64,000 nt of DNA from Ligula intestinalis (taxonomy: Eukaryota > Platyhelminthes > Cestoda > Diphyllobothriidea > Diphyllobothriidae), in NCBI GenBank assembly GCA_036362985.1, contig JAYGXS010000002.1, positions 12,047,880-12,111,879 on the forward strand. The letters are read 5' to 3'. Positions 30,365 through 41,099 of the stretch are shown here, in pieces. Every line of letters starts with the position of its first letter. Positions within the stretch are counted from its first letter, which is position 1. The position numbers were made by a program, and so were the translations under genes. Under the pieces are notes generated by a model. It did no database searches, was not told where the DNA came from, and saw only the letters and a program-made list of their open reading frames with translations.

Positions 30365-31135
30365 AGTGTCGAAAGGATACCGGCTTTTTAACGAGCTTCT
30401 CTCCGACCACTACCAAAACGTATGTGCAATAAAAAATGGCTACTTAAGTAGTAGACATTTTTATCATTGCTTTTGATTGCCTTTATAAATTCAAATATAT
30501 TTTATGGAAAACATGCACGAAAAATGTTTATTGTACTCGTTTGGTAGGAAATTACGCCTTTTTTGCAATGTTTACTTAAAGAAAGGGTATAATTCGGTTT
30601 TGAAAAAGTTTCTAATTATGAGCTTTTTACGATTGTGAGGCCTTTATTAATTATAAATTACATCCGTAAATTTATCTATGTTGCCTATAATGCATACAGT
30701 ATGTTCCACATCTGTTCCACATCTGTTGCAATATTTTATGAGAACTATATGACTTCTTCCTCAAACTGTAGGTGAAAACATAATTTCCCATAAACAGGAT
30801 GTACACAGCGTGCATTTTGTTAACCTTGACTTCAAGTGTAGCCGTCAGCAGGTTTAAAATTAATTGGCAATTTAGACACTTTTTTAAAACGGAAAGATAC
30901 ATTTTCTTTAAGTATAAAATGTGAAGAAGGCGTAATTGACAAACAAATGGGTACTAGAAAGTATTTTTTTCGTGGAATTTTTTCCATAAAATATATTTTA
31001 ATTCTCAAAAGGCGTCAGCATCAGGGATGAAAATGCTTTTACTATGGTAGCCATTTTTTACAGTACATACGTTTTAGTAGCGGTCAGAAAGCAGCTCGTT
31101 AAGAAGGCAGCATCCTATTGTGACTGAAAGGTTTT
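30365..31135. mobile_element. Foldback element, copy 2
   Basis: Arms about 30365-30630 and 30880-31130 are inverted copies (TTTTTAACGAGCTTCTC against CAGCTCGTTAAGAAGG; CCTTTATAAATTCAAATAT against ATATTTTAATTCTCAAAAGG). The loop (30640-30870) is homologous to the loop of copy 1 but in reverse orientation. The inner CTACTTAAGTAG palindrome is kept on the left arm and eroded on the right. Confidence 0.82.
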
Positions 31136-31139
31136 CAGA

Positions 31140-32945
31140 ATCGACTGCATGCTAATGAGTGTTAAAACCTTACTTAATGCTGATTAACGAAAGAGTATCA
31201 ATCGTTCGCATATATCGGCATGATACACGAATTCTGGGCCGTACTATATTGGTGCCGTTCCACTTCTCTTCCTTTACGGCACTTGACGGGACGATTGTAG
31301 CATGCAGAGTACAAACACTGCTTAGAGCGACTACGCTAGAGAGTAAGCTGGACTCGATGAGCTGGACAGGTGATGAATGTACGTCCGCTGTCCTTGCCGC
31401 TGTCTTTTCTGCATCGTCGGTGTGTGCCCCCAATGGGCCGGGCAGCGTTTCTCTTGCAGTAGATACAAAATTGTTGGGCCAAGACAACGGGGACCTGTCA
31501 CGTGGGTTTCTCTGGACGTTTTTATTCACATTGTTGCAACCGAACAGAAACCCCTATGCTTTGCTGGATGTCCTTGCACAATGTGTGTGTCTAACGGGTG
31601 TGTAATAGGAGCTGGTCGGAGATCCAGGCCCCGGTACTTTGTCTACGTTGCAATGGACTCGCAGTTGACGGATCGGACCAGCGCCTGCGGTTGTAACGTT
31701 TTTATCGCTGTTGGCATTAGAAGTCGTTAATAGTTTTACAGCTTTCCTGTTGTAACGGTTGTGGAGCTGTCTAGTCAGAATAAACAAGGTGGGCAGCGTG
31801 GGGCAACAGTGGGGAAAAATGGTTGTAAACTGTGCTCTAGCGAAGTTGGACCGCTGGGCGTTTTCTCTAGGGATCTCTTGCAATCCCCCACTCGTATCCT
31901 GTAGAGAAGGCTAGCGAGTAAGATTAGAACCAGCCCCCCTTTACGAAATGAGCAGCCGACGGTTTCTTCTTAGATTGCGGAGTGATGTTTGACCAGGATC
32001 CTGAGGGTCTCAGGAAATTGTCTCAAAAACTTTGATTTTACCGACAGTCAGCTGCATCTTCTGGATCGAGCAGTGGCACGATCCCTTTGGCTTGTGTTCC
32101 GCGGGAATGCTCTGATGACCGCAAAGAACTTCCTTATTTCACCGCGGTCTGGATATCGTTGAGTTTCCGCCGCCAAACATTTTCCATCTACTCTGTTGCA
32201 ATTGACTGTGGCCCAGGAAGAAGCCGACTATTGTTAAATCGGTCCTATTTCTCACGCAGGGCTGGTCTAATCCGTTCGTCCTTGAGAAGAGACATTTGCT
32301 TTTTTTGCGGATGTCTTCAAAATAATCCAATTTCAGATGATCATTGCCGGCCACGGTTGAGAGCGTGTCATCGGAGGTATTCTTGTGAAAAGCACGAACT
32401 TTGAGCTACCCCAGTTGTTACCCCGAGCGCCGGCACGGGAGAACAAGAGAATTCAATCGGCCTGGTCAAGAACTGCATTCATACAGAGCATGTAAAGGCA
32501 ATAAGGGGAAGTCAGAGCAAGTCGTTCTCAAAAAAGGCTGCAGGGCATTTATTCAGTCAGCTTGATGAGGGAGTGTTGGCGACAATGGACCAATTAGCTA
32601 TGAGGAAAAATCGATAGACACGATGCGTGCTCTCATGCCCGGAGCGTGGCAACTGCGTTCTGACGCCTTTCTGTGCTGTGACTCATCGTGGGAATGGACG
32701 CATTCCCAACACTTTCCCAAACAGCAATCGCTTGCCTAAAAATATGAAGAAATTTTAATAGTGCTGAAAATTCGATTCCCATTTATTTCCTATAAAGAAA
32801 TTGATGGTATGATCGGCTGACGCGCCTCTTAGTACTGTCACTAAACAGTTTCCTTGTCTTTTGTAAGATTCCAAGCCAGAAGTCTTTTTGTCGGATACAT
32901 ATGAGGCAATTCTTTGCTATCGTTTATCTAAACGCAACTTTATGC
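31140..32945. other. Unassigned stretch
   Basis: Overlapping frames on both strands (up to 148 residues at 31159-31605 plus and 119 at 31170-31529 minus) cover the same bases, and neither resembles a known protein. No repeat shared with the rest of the window was found. Confidence 0.4.
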
Positions 32946-32948
32946 ATA

Positions 32949-33339
32949 CAGGGTGTCCCAAAAGTGTGTACATACTTTAAATAATTGTAAACTTTGTGTT
33001 TATGCTAATTTTATTATTTCAAAAGCGTAGGAATATTTAGAAGTATCATTTAATTGTTTTTCACTGTATTTGACTATTGCAACAATGGCTGAATTGGCAG
33101 AAGCCATTGAACATGAATGCGCCCGACTACCAAGGGATATTTTTCATGGTGTGTGTTAATCCATTGATCCGCGTTGTCAGCAGTGTAGTGATAAAAATGG
33201 ACGTCAGTTTGGGAACATTCAGTGAAAATAACCAAAAATGATACTTAATATATCTTTAAATTTCTCTAATAATGAAATTACGATCAACACCAATTTAAAA
33301 ATTCTGTAGAATGTGTACACATTTTTGTGGGGCACCCTG
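32949..33339 (+). mobile_element. Internally deleted mariner-like transposon
   Basis: Terminal inverted repeats of roughly 25 bases (CAGGGTGTCCCAAAAGTGTG at the left, CACATTTTTGTGGGGCACCC then TG at the right) flanked by TA on both sides, the duplication made by Tc1/mariner transposases. The interior (33085-33230) keeps a C-terminal transposase relic: AIEHECARLPRDIFHGVC, a stop, then SIDPRCQQC. The catalytic part is gone, so this is a 391-base non-autonomous remnant. Confidence 0.9.
33085..33230 (+). pseudogene. Mariner transposase C-terminal relic
   Basis: Frame starting at ATG 33085 with MAELAEAIEHECARLPRDIF and, past a TAA, SIDPRCQQC and GRQFGNIQ. This matches the final helix and RCQxC-type tail of mariner-family transposases. 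The TAA stands where a sense codon is expected between C and S. Confidence 0.75.
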
Positions 33340-33569
33340 TAGTTATTCAATTTATTAGTCATTTCACAAAAATCGTACTTGTGTATGTTTTTTGAAGTTT
33401 TTTTTTAAGCGGTACACACCAACCGGTGTGAGTCTCGGTATCATTGTCTGACTTTCTACCCATCGCCTTTGTTCCTCACCGGAGGGCTTTGTCAGCTTAG
33501 TCTATCTTGGTATGACTATTTTGTTTGCCTTATCTCAAATTCAGCGATGATACCCATGTAAGCATTAAG

Positions 33570-33770
33570 GAAGTCAAGTTAAGCGAACGAACGTTTTCGA
33601 TTAATTCATAATCAGGCAATACAATCTCAAATTGTTATAAGTGCCTCCTAAACAGGCCACGTACTAGACGCGCTGAACAAACAGAGAAGAAGGGGGCAAG
33701 TCGGGATGTGACAGACGTTATTAGGGTTGCGCACCGAACATGGGCGGGGGGAGGGGGGTGTGAGGGCACA
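33570..33770 (-). mobile_element. PLE 3' terminus with hammerhead-like motif
   Basis: Minus strand: a C-rich tract (complement of GGGCGGGGGGAGGGGGG at 33742-33758), then GTATTGC, CTGATTA, a small stem, GAAA, stem III ACGTTCGT, TC and GC. Layout equals that at 24.16 kb, but position 8 of the core is T. No coding frame is left. It is a different subfamily from the 24.3-kb PLE because stem III has another sequence. Confidence 0.5.
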
Positions 33771-33779
33771 CGTAGGGGT

Positions 33780-33990
33780 GGCTTCGGTCGTGCTAGCCCC
33801 TGCTACTGATCCCGTCTCCGTTCTTCTTGACTGTGTCTTGATACCGGGCTCAGATGGGTGAAGGAAGAAAGAGTGTGTTAGATGCGGCGCAAGTCTACTA
33901 TCACTTAAAACTACTTCACACGCAAGTCACCGTCCTTACACCACCCTGTTGTGAAGCATGAAGTGGACATCGTCGAAATCGACGGTCAAA
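33780..33990 (+). repeat. Dispersed repeat W
   Basis: GCGGCGCAAGTCTACT and ATCGTCGAAATCGACGG correspond to parts of the insert at 15373-15698. The rest is diverged. Confidence 0.45.
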
Positions 33991-33994
33991 TTAA

Positions 33995-36070
33995 CGATCA
34001 TCTTTAATCGCCAAAAATACAGTCATACAGTTCAGGCATGCAGAGTTTTTAGTTTAACAAGGATCCGGAGGAAAACATGGCTTGACAACCATAGCCAAAC
34101 GACTATCCCGATGCCATAACACATCAGCTTACACGCACTGCAAACATGGATGGCAATTATTTTGGGCCCGTTTAGATTCAGAACAGCCCAAGCAAAACTT
34201 TGAAACAAGGTCTTTGTCTGTCCGAGTGCCTTTGTCTGGGGTCATGATCAGTTTTCAAATTTCCCGTTGCAAAAGCGTACCATACAATTTTGACGCCTTA
34301 AAATGCCTAATTTTACAGTGGAATCTTCTACTGAAGAAGTACTAGTAAATAGATGAAGGAAACTTGAACCGTCCTTTTTGGTCCATTTGCCGTGGTCGGG
34401 TCGTCAGTTTCTGAGACCAGGCCGAATAAGCAGGAGGTTTTGAACCTGAGCCGATTTATACTATAGGCTTCAAGAATATTCCTTCACAAAAGTGTGCGTT
34501 CGCCAATACCCCCTACCCACAGAACGGTATAGGCTTGCTTTAGTTTGTCTCATGCCGAGATTTTTTAGTTTGATACTTGCGAGCAAGTAAAGCATTATTT
34601 TTGCTTCAATTTAAACTCTTTAGGAGTTTGGAAATATTCCACAGTATCGACCAACATTTGCATGAACTAAGAATCTCATGACTACTGCGATGTGTGCACT
34701 CTGATAATTTTTTAGCACTGATCAATGTTAGCGGCGAAAAGCCACTAATAATCGATATGGTCGATACCCTGTTCGTGAGAAATATTTTTGTCTGACCTAG
34801 TGGTGATCTGGTGATAGGCTGGTGATGATATGGTGATATGGCATGCCGATGATTGGACCGCCGCCGTCGAATTGCATCTTCACAGAGTGAACCTAAACAC
34901 AGCACTATTCTTAGGATGATTCACCATACTGCTGGCATGGCTACTGTTTGAAAGCCCAGATGGTTGATCCGCAGACTTTTTTGCCTGTTTGCAGCCCATT
35001 AAGGAGTTATTCTATCAAATCTTGTGGTGTTCCGCCTGAATATTCATATCCACCTTTGAAGTGGTTTCGCCTGAGGGAGTTGCTCCAGGTCGGCACTGAA
35101 TTTTTGAGAAAATTAAAAAAAATACTGAAATAGAACCATTCAGTCCGATGTAAGGTTTCATTGTCTACCAAGTAAAAAAGTCCCGCTTCAATCTGCTCAA
35201 ATTCGAGATCTCCGTGAGGATTTTGACTAGCCATGGAGTCAGAATTTACCATTCGTGGGATTTGCCTTTTAAGAGTTTAAGACCAAAAAAGTGTAGACTT
35301 CTCACTTCGCAAATAGTCGAAGTTTAAAGTTTCTGGGTGATAATTTGAGAATGAGACTTTAAAAGCCGTTAGAGCAAGCCTTTCCGACCTTTAAAATCCA
35401 TCGATTTAGCCATACAAATGAAGTATGTGCACGTATGTGATGAAGTTTCAGGAGCCAACCACCACCACCACTGCGACAATGTAAGCGCCGTTTGTGTGCA
35501 TTGCAAGCCGAAAACTCCTTGAACTCCTGCTCAGGTCTAAAGTCTAAACTCTCACTGTGTGTGAAACGTGGTGGTGCAAGTGATCCCTTTCTTTGGACCT
35601 GAAAAATAATGGAGAAAATGTGACTTAGACATCTAAATGACTCAGCATTCACCCTGTTAATCGATAAACATCAAAACATTCCACCAGGGTGTATAGGCAT
35701 ACCACGGGGTTAAACAAAATAGCACAAAAGGGCATCAGCCAGGCAGATGAGTTAGTAAAAAGGCGTGCAGCATACTGGTGGGCGTTCTGATGCGTTCAAG
35801 TATTGTATTTTGTAATATATTATTACAGATTTTTTTACGAACTTTTCTGAATTATTTTTTTGTTTTTTTTTCTCAAAAGGACGCAATTCTAAAACTGTTA
35901 TTTGTAATATAACCACATACACATTTCCCGTAGCCTGACTATCCATCGATTTTTTTTCTTTTTTTGTCGTGAAGTACGTCTAACAACTGAAAGAAAACCC
36001 ATCTAAGGCTTCATGTAAGTTTCTACGCAGGTTAATTAAAGGCGTGCTCGGGAAGTATAGCGTAAATGAA
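33995..36070. other. Unassigned stretch
   Basis: No gene, RNA or shared repeat recognised over two kilobases. Short frames below 100 residues have no recognisable motif. Confidence 0.45.
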
Positions 36071-36074
36071 TGAA

Positions 36075-36350
36075 AACGTTCGCGTTACAGGTGTTTGTGT
36101 AAATGAGGAAGAAGGATTGTCGATCACCGGATCAATTTTTGAATTTTTCTGAGAAATTCGGGGTCTTGCAGGCGTCAGCGATAAAAGCGTCCACGAAAAA
36201 CAAGGGGGAGGGGTCGAGAACTCATCAATCACCAGTGTCTGCCGTGCAAATATGCCCGCGTCGGGCGATTTGTGCCGGCGCCTGATCTATAAATCGATTG
36301 ACTGAATTCTCATCCGAGGGGTAGGCTTCAATCTATTCTCGGCGTTTATG
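36075..36350 (-). pseudogene. PLE C-terminal fragment and 3' region
   Basis: Minus strand carries SDENSVNRFIDQAPAQIA, the C-terminal segment also seen at 12.1 and 40.9-41.0 kb, followed by a diverged 3' UTR. Nuclease core missing. Confidence 0.65.
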
Positions 36351-36354
36351 CCGT

Positions 36355-37425
36355 CCGCCTATTCAGAAAAATGCTGTAAAATAGGGTACAATAAGGGCCC
36401 ACCTAAAGAAATTTAGCTGCTTAAACATGACGAATTGTCAAAAAGGTTCTTTTACAAAATTGAACCACAGGCCCAATTAAAGAAAGGCCTATATTATTTC
36501 GACGTACGGCAAACAAAGTAAGGGTTGAAAAGCAGAAGTTGTGTGCATTCCGAGGTTATATGATGAAAAGAGTTATTGCTTTCTGCCGCTTGTATATTTG
36601 ACTGTCAAACGCCGGAAACTTTAACTCCGACGTGTGAGTACCGAAGGGAGATCAAATGGAAGGAATCTTCTAGAAAAGCTCTGTTGACCATAATGAGGGT
36701 GAAAAGTATGAAGCAACAAGATTTATATATTCCAGGCTTGTTACGACATTATTGGGGGCAAAAATGCGAGCAACTATCAGCAAATATTTCCTGCAAAACG
36801 TGGCAGCGAATCTGAAAGCCATGATTGTCAATGATGGCAAGCGAGATATCGGGGCAGCAAACCCCACTGACGATTCAGAGCGATAAAACTCCTTGCTTGC
36901 CTAGCAGAGTCTAGTCAGGCAAAGGTGAAGTCGTCTTCTGTCTGGGTGAAAAAGCTCGGTGCCTTGAAAAATCCTGCCGCATCTTTTTTCAGTCGCCTGA
37001 TATCTAAATCCACGAGGCGGTTATGCTAACGCCGCTAATTTACATGATCACGCAAACAGACACGTGGTGAGGGCCTCGCACGCGCGAAGATGAAGTTATC
37101 TCGTTGTGACAAGCGGCGTTGGAGTGACCGATGGATAGGGGGTGGGGCAGCCTATTGCTGCAGGCACGCAGAGTGCCGAGCAAGCCCAAGCCGGCTCAGC
37201 CCTGGCAGCGGTTAGTTCTTAGCCAGCAGATCTGGTGAGATCTGCTACCAGGGATGTTAAGGGTGACTTTTATGACCACCTTAGCAACACGACACGGGAA
37301 TTGCAGTGCCCCCCACTTAAAATAGGCAGGCTTGGGATAAACTTCAGAAATTGTGAATATTTCCAAGTCTTTGCCTTGAGAATAACCCGAATATAAAACT
37401 AAAATGCAACCCCAATCGTCCCACT
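36355..37425. other. Unassigned stretch
   Basis: No gene or shared repeat recognised. Confidence 0.4.
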
Positions 37426-37429
37426 AGTA

Positions 37430-37856
37430 CAGTAGCGGTCTGTGCCGTCCGACGCCCCTCTATTGCTTTGTCCGGCGTCATTGTTCAACGCCAGCTGCCT
37501 CAAGGTCATCCAATCCCTCAGTCAGCGCTTACAGGCACGCTGACCTGCAGGGGCTTGACCTACTTCCACTCGGACACACAAACACGTGCGTCTAGGTTCT
37601 CGCGGTTGCCCAAGCACCACTCGGACATGTCCCTTTTCTCTCCACTCTCGGCCAGTAGACATTACTTAGGACCAAGGCGCTCCAGCGGAATGACGTGTAC
37701 TCCAAAGTCCAACTTCTCTCCACCTATTCTTCGTTCCTTTGTGCACACAATAAACTATTCCTTCTACACTGGCCTCCACTGACTTTGCCTCTACTAAGTA
37801 ACCATGGTCTGAAGATCGCAGTTGCCTGGGTTTAACTCACTTAACCCCCTGCGATA
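37430..37856 (+). repeat. LTR, long CsRn1-like subfamily, with internal edge
   Basis: CAGTAGCGGTC followed by GCCGTCCGACGCCC marks the start; GTCATCCAATCCCTCAGTCAG, CCAAGCACCACTCGG and the AATAAA-containing CACACAATAAACTATTCC block lie inside; the end is GAAGATCGCAGTTGCC to CCCCCTGCGATA. It is the same subfamily as 6329-6752 and 57327-57759. It is the only LTR in the window followed by a recognisable primer binding site, so it is a 5' LTR. Confidence 0.9.
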
Positions 37857-37857
37857 T

Positions 37858-37876
37858 TGGTGACCGTCCGACGTGA
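37858..37876 (+). other. Primer binding site for tRNA-Trp (gypsy element)
   Basis: TGGTGACCGTCCGACGTGA begins one base after the LTR end. The 3' end of metazoan tRNA-Trp (ending in GGGGTCACCA) is complementary to TGGTGACCCCGACGTGA, so the match is complete apart from a two-base insertion. CsRn1-type gypsy elements of flukes are known to use this primer. It fixes the orientation and class of all LTRs of this family here. Confidence 0.85.
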
Positions 37877-37879
37877 TCT

Positions 37880-38250
37880 CTACACACAACTTCTGATGTG
37901 GTCTGCTGTCCCTGCATTGTTATCCCTGCGAGAATACGCTAGTGGCAAGGAGGTGGGCTGTAGCACTGCTACCGTACTACCCTGAGCCTAAATCTTTCAG
38001 TTCACAAGAAAACTAACACCTTAATCCTATTAAAAAAGTCCTTATCTCAACCTAAACTCTGGCATTAAAAAACCGACCTTTGACCCCAACCCACAGATCA
38101 CAGGTATTGTGGGATGCTCCTGTTTCCGTGTCTTGTTTATGAGGCCTTTTCAGCCACGACTCTTCAGGGCTCTACTGTGTGTGTGTGCGGTGGGATTTGC
38201 TCCTCGCACCTAAGAAGAATGTTGCCTTATTGAAGCTACAAATACAAGAA
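37880..38250 (+). other. Remnant of gypsy internal leader, then unassigned sequence
   Basis: The first bases follow the primer binding site, but no gag frame appears; the sequence 38010-38090 is A/C-rich with degenerate CCTTAATCC and CCTAAAC words. Confidence 0.35.
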
Positions 38251-38283
38251 AAACATGCGAGTTCCAAAAAGTAATTGGGGAGA

Positions 38284-38478
38284 AGACTACTCGATCGCTG
38301 GGACAATACGTTTATTCGCATGACATTTCGATATCCGTCGCGAATTCGTCATCAGGGACATAGTCAGACCTGTATCTGCTACTATTATCTGACTATGTCT
38401 CTGATGACGAATTCGCGACGGATGTCGAACTGTCATGCGAATAAAAGTATTGTCCCAGCGATCGAGTCGTCTTCTTCT
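38284..38478. mobile_element. Palindromic short element with PLE-type termini, copy 2
   Basis: The most symmetrical copy: about 82-base arms, GACTACTCGATCGCTGGG...ATAGTCAG and CTGACTATG...CCCAGCGATCGAGTCGTC, around a loop of about 24 bases. Each arm has the unit CTGATGACGAATTCGCGACG, then GAAA or GAAC, then GCGAATAAA. The left flank AACATGCGAGTTCC is shared with copies 1 and 3. Confidence 0.88.
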
Positions 38479-38544
38479 TCTCTGAAGTTATAAAGTTGAA
38501 TGAGAGGAAACATGCATTTTGACCACGTAGCACCTCTTCCAATT

Positions 38545-38885
38545 CCCGTGCCACGCCACGCATGAAATCACGTGATTGCAGTTCTCGGTCTGCCTCTGGG
38601 ACAGTTGTAACCTGTGTGTGCAGCTATCTGTGTTTCTTACGGCTGCTAGCAAGTGCGCGCATGCGCTGATGTCTGCCCTAAACCAGTCAGGCCAATCATC
38701 TTTAAGGCTGAATCACACATAGACGATTGCCGCGCACACACACTTCGGGCGCGGCTTCTATCGTGGCCAGATATACGTTCGTTCGAGTGTCAACTTTCTC
38801 CAACTTTTTCGCTACTACTGTTGTACAGAATAATCGATTCCTGCCACCGGGCCTGAAGACTGCAGGGGCCCTGTGATAGACATTA
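38545..38885 (+). repeat. LTR-like repeat, diverged
   Basis: CAGTCAGGCCAATCATC, GGCTGAATCACACATAGACG, GAGTGTCAACTTTCTCC, GTACAGAATAATCGATTCC and CCGGGCCTGAAGACTGCAG follow the order of the LTR at 826-1235. Ends are unclear. Confidence 0.65.
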
Positions 38886-38889
38886 GCAT

Positions 38890-39085
38890 CGTCCTTACCC
38901 CTAAAATTGATGTGCTAGTGATCTGAGCGATTTTCCGCCAGGATTTCAGAGAAAACCTCATAAACTGCCAAACTAAATCGATTATAGGACAGACGATTGA
39001 CGTAGTCTGTCAGATAGGCTAAGAAATCAAATTAATCAGAATTTCGGAAAGCGCATACACATCAGAGGCGGTGTGCAAGGCGTTC
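38890..39085. other. Unassigned short gap
   Basis: Nothing recognised between the LTR-like repeat and the PLE fragment. Confidence 0.4.
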
Positions 39086-39088
39086 CTT

Positions 39089-39490
39089 CTAGTCAATCGT
39101 CAACACTTGAGAAGTATACGTGCATGAAGGAGCATATCGAAATAAAAGTAGACAAGTGAAAGACTTCTTTGGGAAGGTTGAATCTTTAATCGATACATTT
39201 TCGAGACAGGTTCCCCCGCTCGTGTTCAGACCTACGAAAATGTGCAGCACACAAGTAGAATTGTAAATGTCCAAAAAATGAATAATCACCTGACGTGCAG
39301 GACTATGCCAGTCTGCGACAGTAGGCATGACATGCATTTCATCATTCTGCCGTGGTCGGTCGCCCGCATTCAACTTGGTCTTGATGTAATCATAGCTGGC
39401 GTCCAAATCTATATGCCTGTTGACGCATGCCTCGTCTGAGTGCTTCTGGGTATTCAGGGATAAGTGCCAACCACCCATGTGTTCTTTCAT
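39089..39490 (-). pseudogene. PLE C-terminal fragment and 3' UTR
   Basis: The minus-strand frame contains ACVNRHIDLDASYDYIKTK and GDRPRQNDEMHVMPT, the tail also found at 18.9-19.1 and 20.1 kb, then runs on into 3' UTR sequence (CCTTCCCAAAGAAGTCTTTC). Nuclease core absent. Confidence 0.8.
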
Positions 39491-39499
39491 GTGAATTTG

Positions 39500-39990
39500 T
39501 GGCCGTAAGATTTATCACAGTATAAACTATCATCGGTCGGATACCCTATGCACATCCAACTGCAATCCATATTCTGGAAAACAGTAATATATGGATCAAA
39601 AAACGATGTAAGATTAGAAGTTCAATTTATTCTTTAGAATTCTTTAGGTGTATCAACAACTGCGGTACTCAGTCCCCCAGATGGACTTTAAATTGTCTTA
39701 CAATGATGACGATGATAATGAGGGTTGTACTTCCCTCATGAAATTATGTGCAACATCTCATTATATTCTTCGAAACTAACCTTACTGGTTTCAGTCTGAA
39801 GGCTAGTATGCGTATCTGAGATAAATTTAATCGAAATCAACAGAATAACCCAGTCATACTAAGGGCAAAAATTTAAGAAGCAGTAGGGTAACCATACTGC
39901 CAGCACAGTCACTAGTTGAGAACCCCGACAAAACTTTCACAGACTGTCTGCTGTAACATGACATAACTAGGTGGCGACCACTCCGCAAAA
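39500..39990. other. Unassigned stretch
   Basis: No gene or shared repeat recognised; a short ATG/GAT-rich tract lies near 39700-39720. Confidence 0.4.
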
Positions 39991-39996
39991 ACTGTT

Positions 39997-40353
39997 TATC
40001 GCAGGGGGCTTAGCAAGTTAAACTCTGGCAACTGCGATCTTCAGGCCCGGTTCCCTAAGAAGAGAGAGAAGTCACGGGAAGGCCAGAGCTGTAGGAAGAG
40101 TATATTCTGTAAAGAATGATTGGGAGAAAAGGCAGTAGCAAATTGACTATTAGACGACCGCACAACCACAAGACAGCGGACCGCGTCTTAATTGAGGTCT
40201 GCTTGGAAGTCGTCACATGAAGTCCTGTGTGAGTCGGCCTGTGATTGGTCGTTCCAGAGGCCGGAAGCAGCAAGCGTTCCCAAAGGGCACTTCGACTCGA
40301 GCTAGTCATGACAAGCGTTCATAAGTGCACTTCGTGTGGAGCTTGTCACTGCA
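39997..40353 (-). repeat. Solo LTR, short subfamily, minus strand
   Basis: Minus strand starts TGCAGTGACAAGCTCCACAC, shows two 5' units, GGAACGACCAATCACAGGCC, GAATATACTCTTCCTACAG and the 3' end GATCGCAGTTGCC to CCTGCGATA. No target duplication is visible. Confidence 0.88.
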
Positions 40354-40354
40354 A

Positions 40355-40780
40355 ATCTACGTATTACATGTGTGTTGAAGTCTTTTTCTTTCCTCCATAA
40401 TGCCAGGGCATTGCGCGGGGACGAGGTCGTGTTTGTGGTACGCGTAGCCGGGTTGTTTGGTTATATGACCTCGAAACTGCTTTTGGTCGTCCTGGCAATG
40501 TCTTACCATCGGTGTCTGGGGGGTGAGAAGGGCGGGGCAGCTACAGTAGACGTTAGGTCCGTTTGCTTCACTGCCAACTGCTTAACACACACACGCACAA
40601 GTCATTAATTCCGCGCCCGCCCCGTAGCTCACGATAGTCGGACTGTCAATGCCAAAAGCATTTTAAATGTTGGAAGGCAAATAAATTGCACCTAGAGGCG
40701 CGTTTCTGTTACGTTTTGTAACGAAGAAGCACTACATCTAAGACATTTGTACGTTCATGTTTGGAAGAAACAAAACATAG
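40355..40780. other. Unassigned stretch
   Basis: No gene recognised. A G-rich segment (GGGGGGTGAGAAGGGCGGGG, about 40528) could form a quadruplex and may be PLE-derived. Confidence 0.35.
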
Positions 40781-40784
40781 TTTC

Positions 40785-41095
40785 GGGAATTGAGGCCATT
40801 GTTCGAATCCCAGATATGTGTGAAGATGGAGAAGGAGAAGGCGTTTCGATCACCGGAATCATAATTTTACTCGTCTGTGCTTTCGGCCTCTTTCTGAAGT
40901 CCATCGGCAGAAATAAAAGGAGTCAACGAAAGAAAGGCAACAGCTATAGGAGGCAGGAGCCAATCATTCACGGGTGCCATAAGTCCGGAGATGCCTGCGC
41001 AGGGCAATGTATGCCGGTGCCAGATCGATAAATTGATTGACTGAGTTCTCATCCGAGGTCTAGGCTTCACTAAATTCGCAGCCTGTCTTTTTGCC
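40785..41095 (-). pseudogene. PLE C-terminal fragment and 3' region
   Basis: Minus strand: SDENSVNQFIDLAPAYIALR, a stop, then the 3' region shared with 12.2 and 51.4 kb, including a CTGCCGATGG...CCGAAAGC module (40880-40910, core residues changed). Confidence 0.75.
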
Positions 41096-41099
41096 GGCT

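Noticed and set aside
31159..31605. 148-residue open frame with a 119-residue frame opposite
   Set aside because: Both strands are open over the same bases, composition is unremarkable and no domain or repeat match was found; most likely chance.
40747..41031. 94-residue plus-strand frame
   Set aside because: It is the antisense of a PLE C-terminal and 3' region, explained by the minus-strand element.
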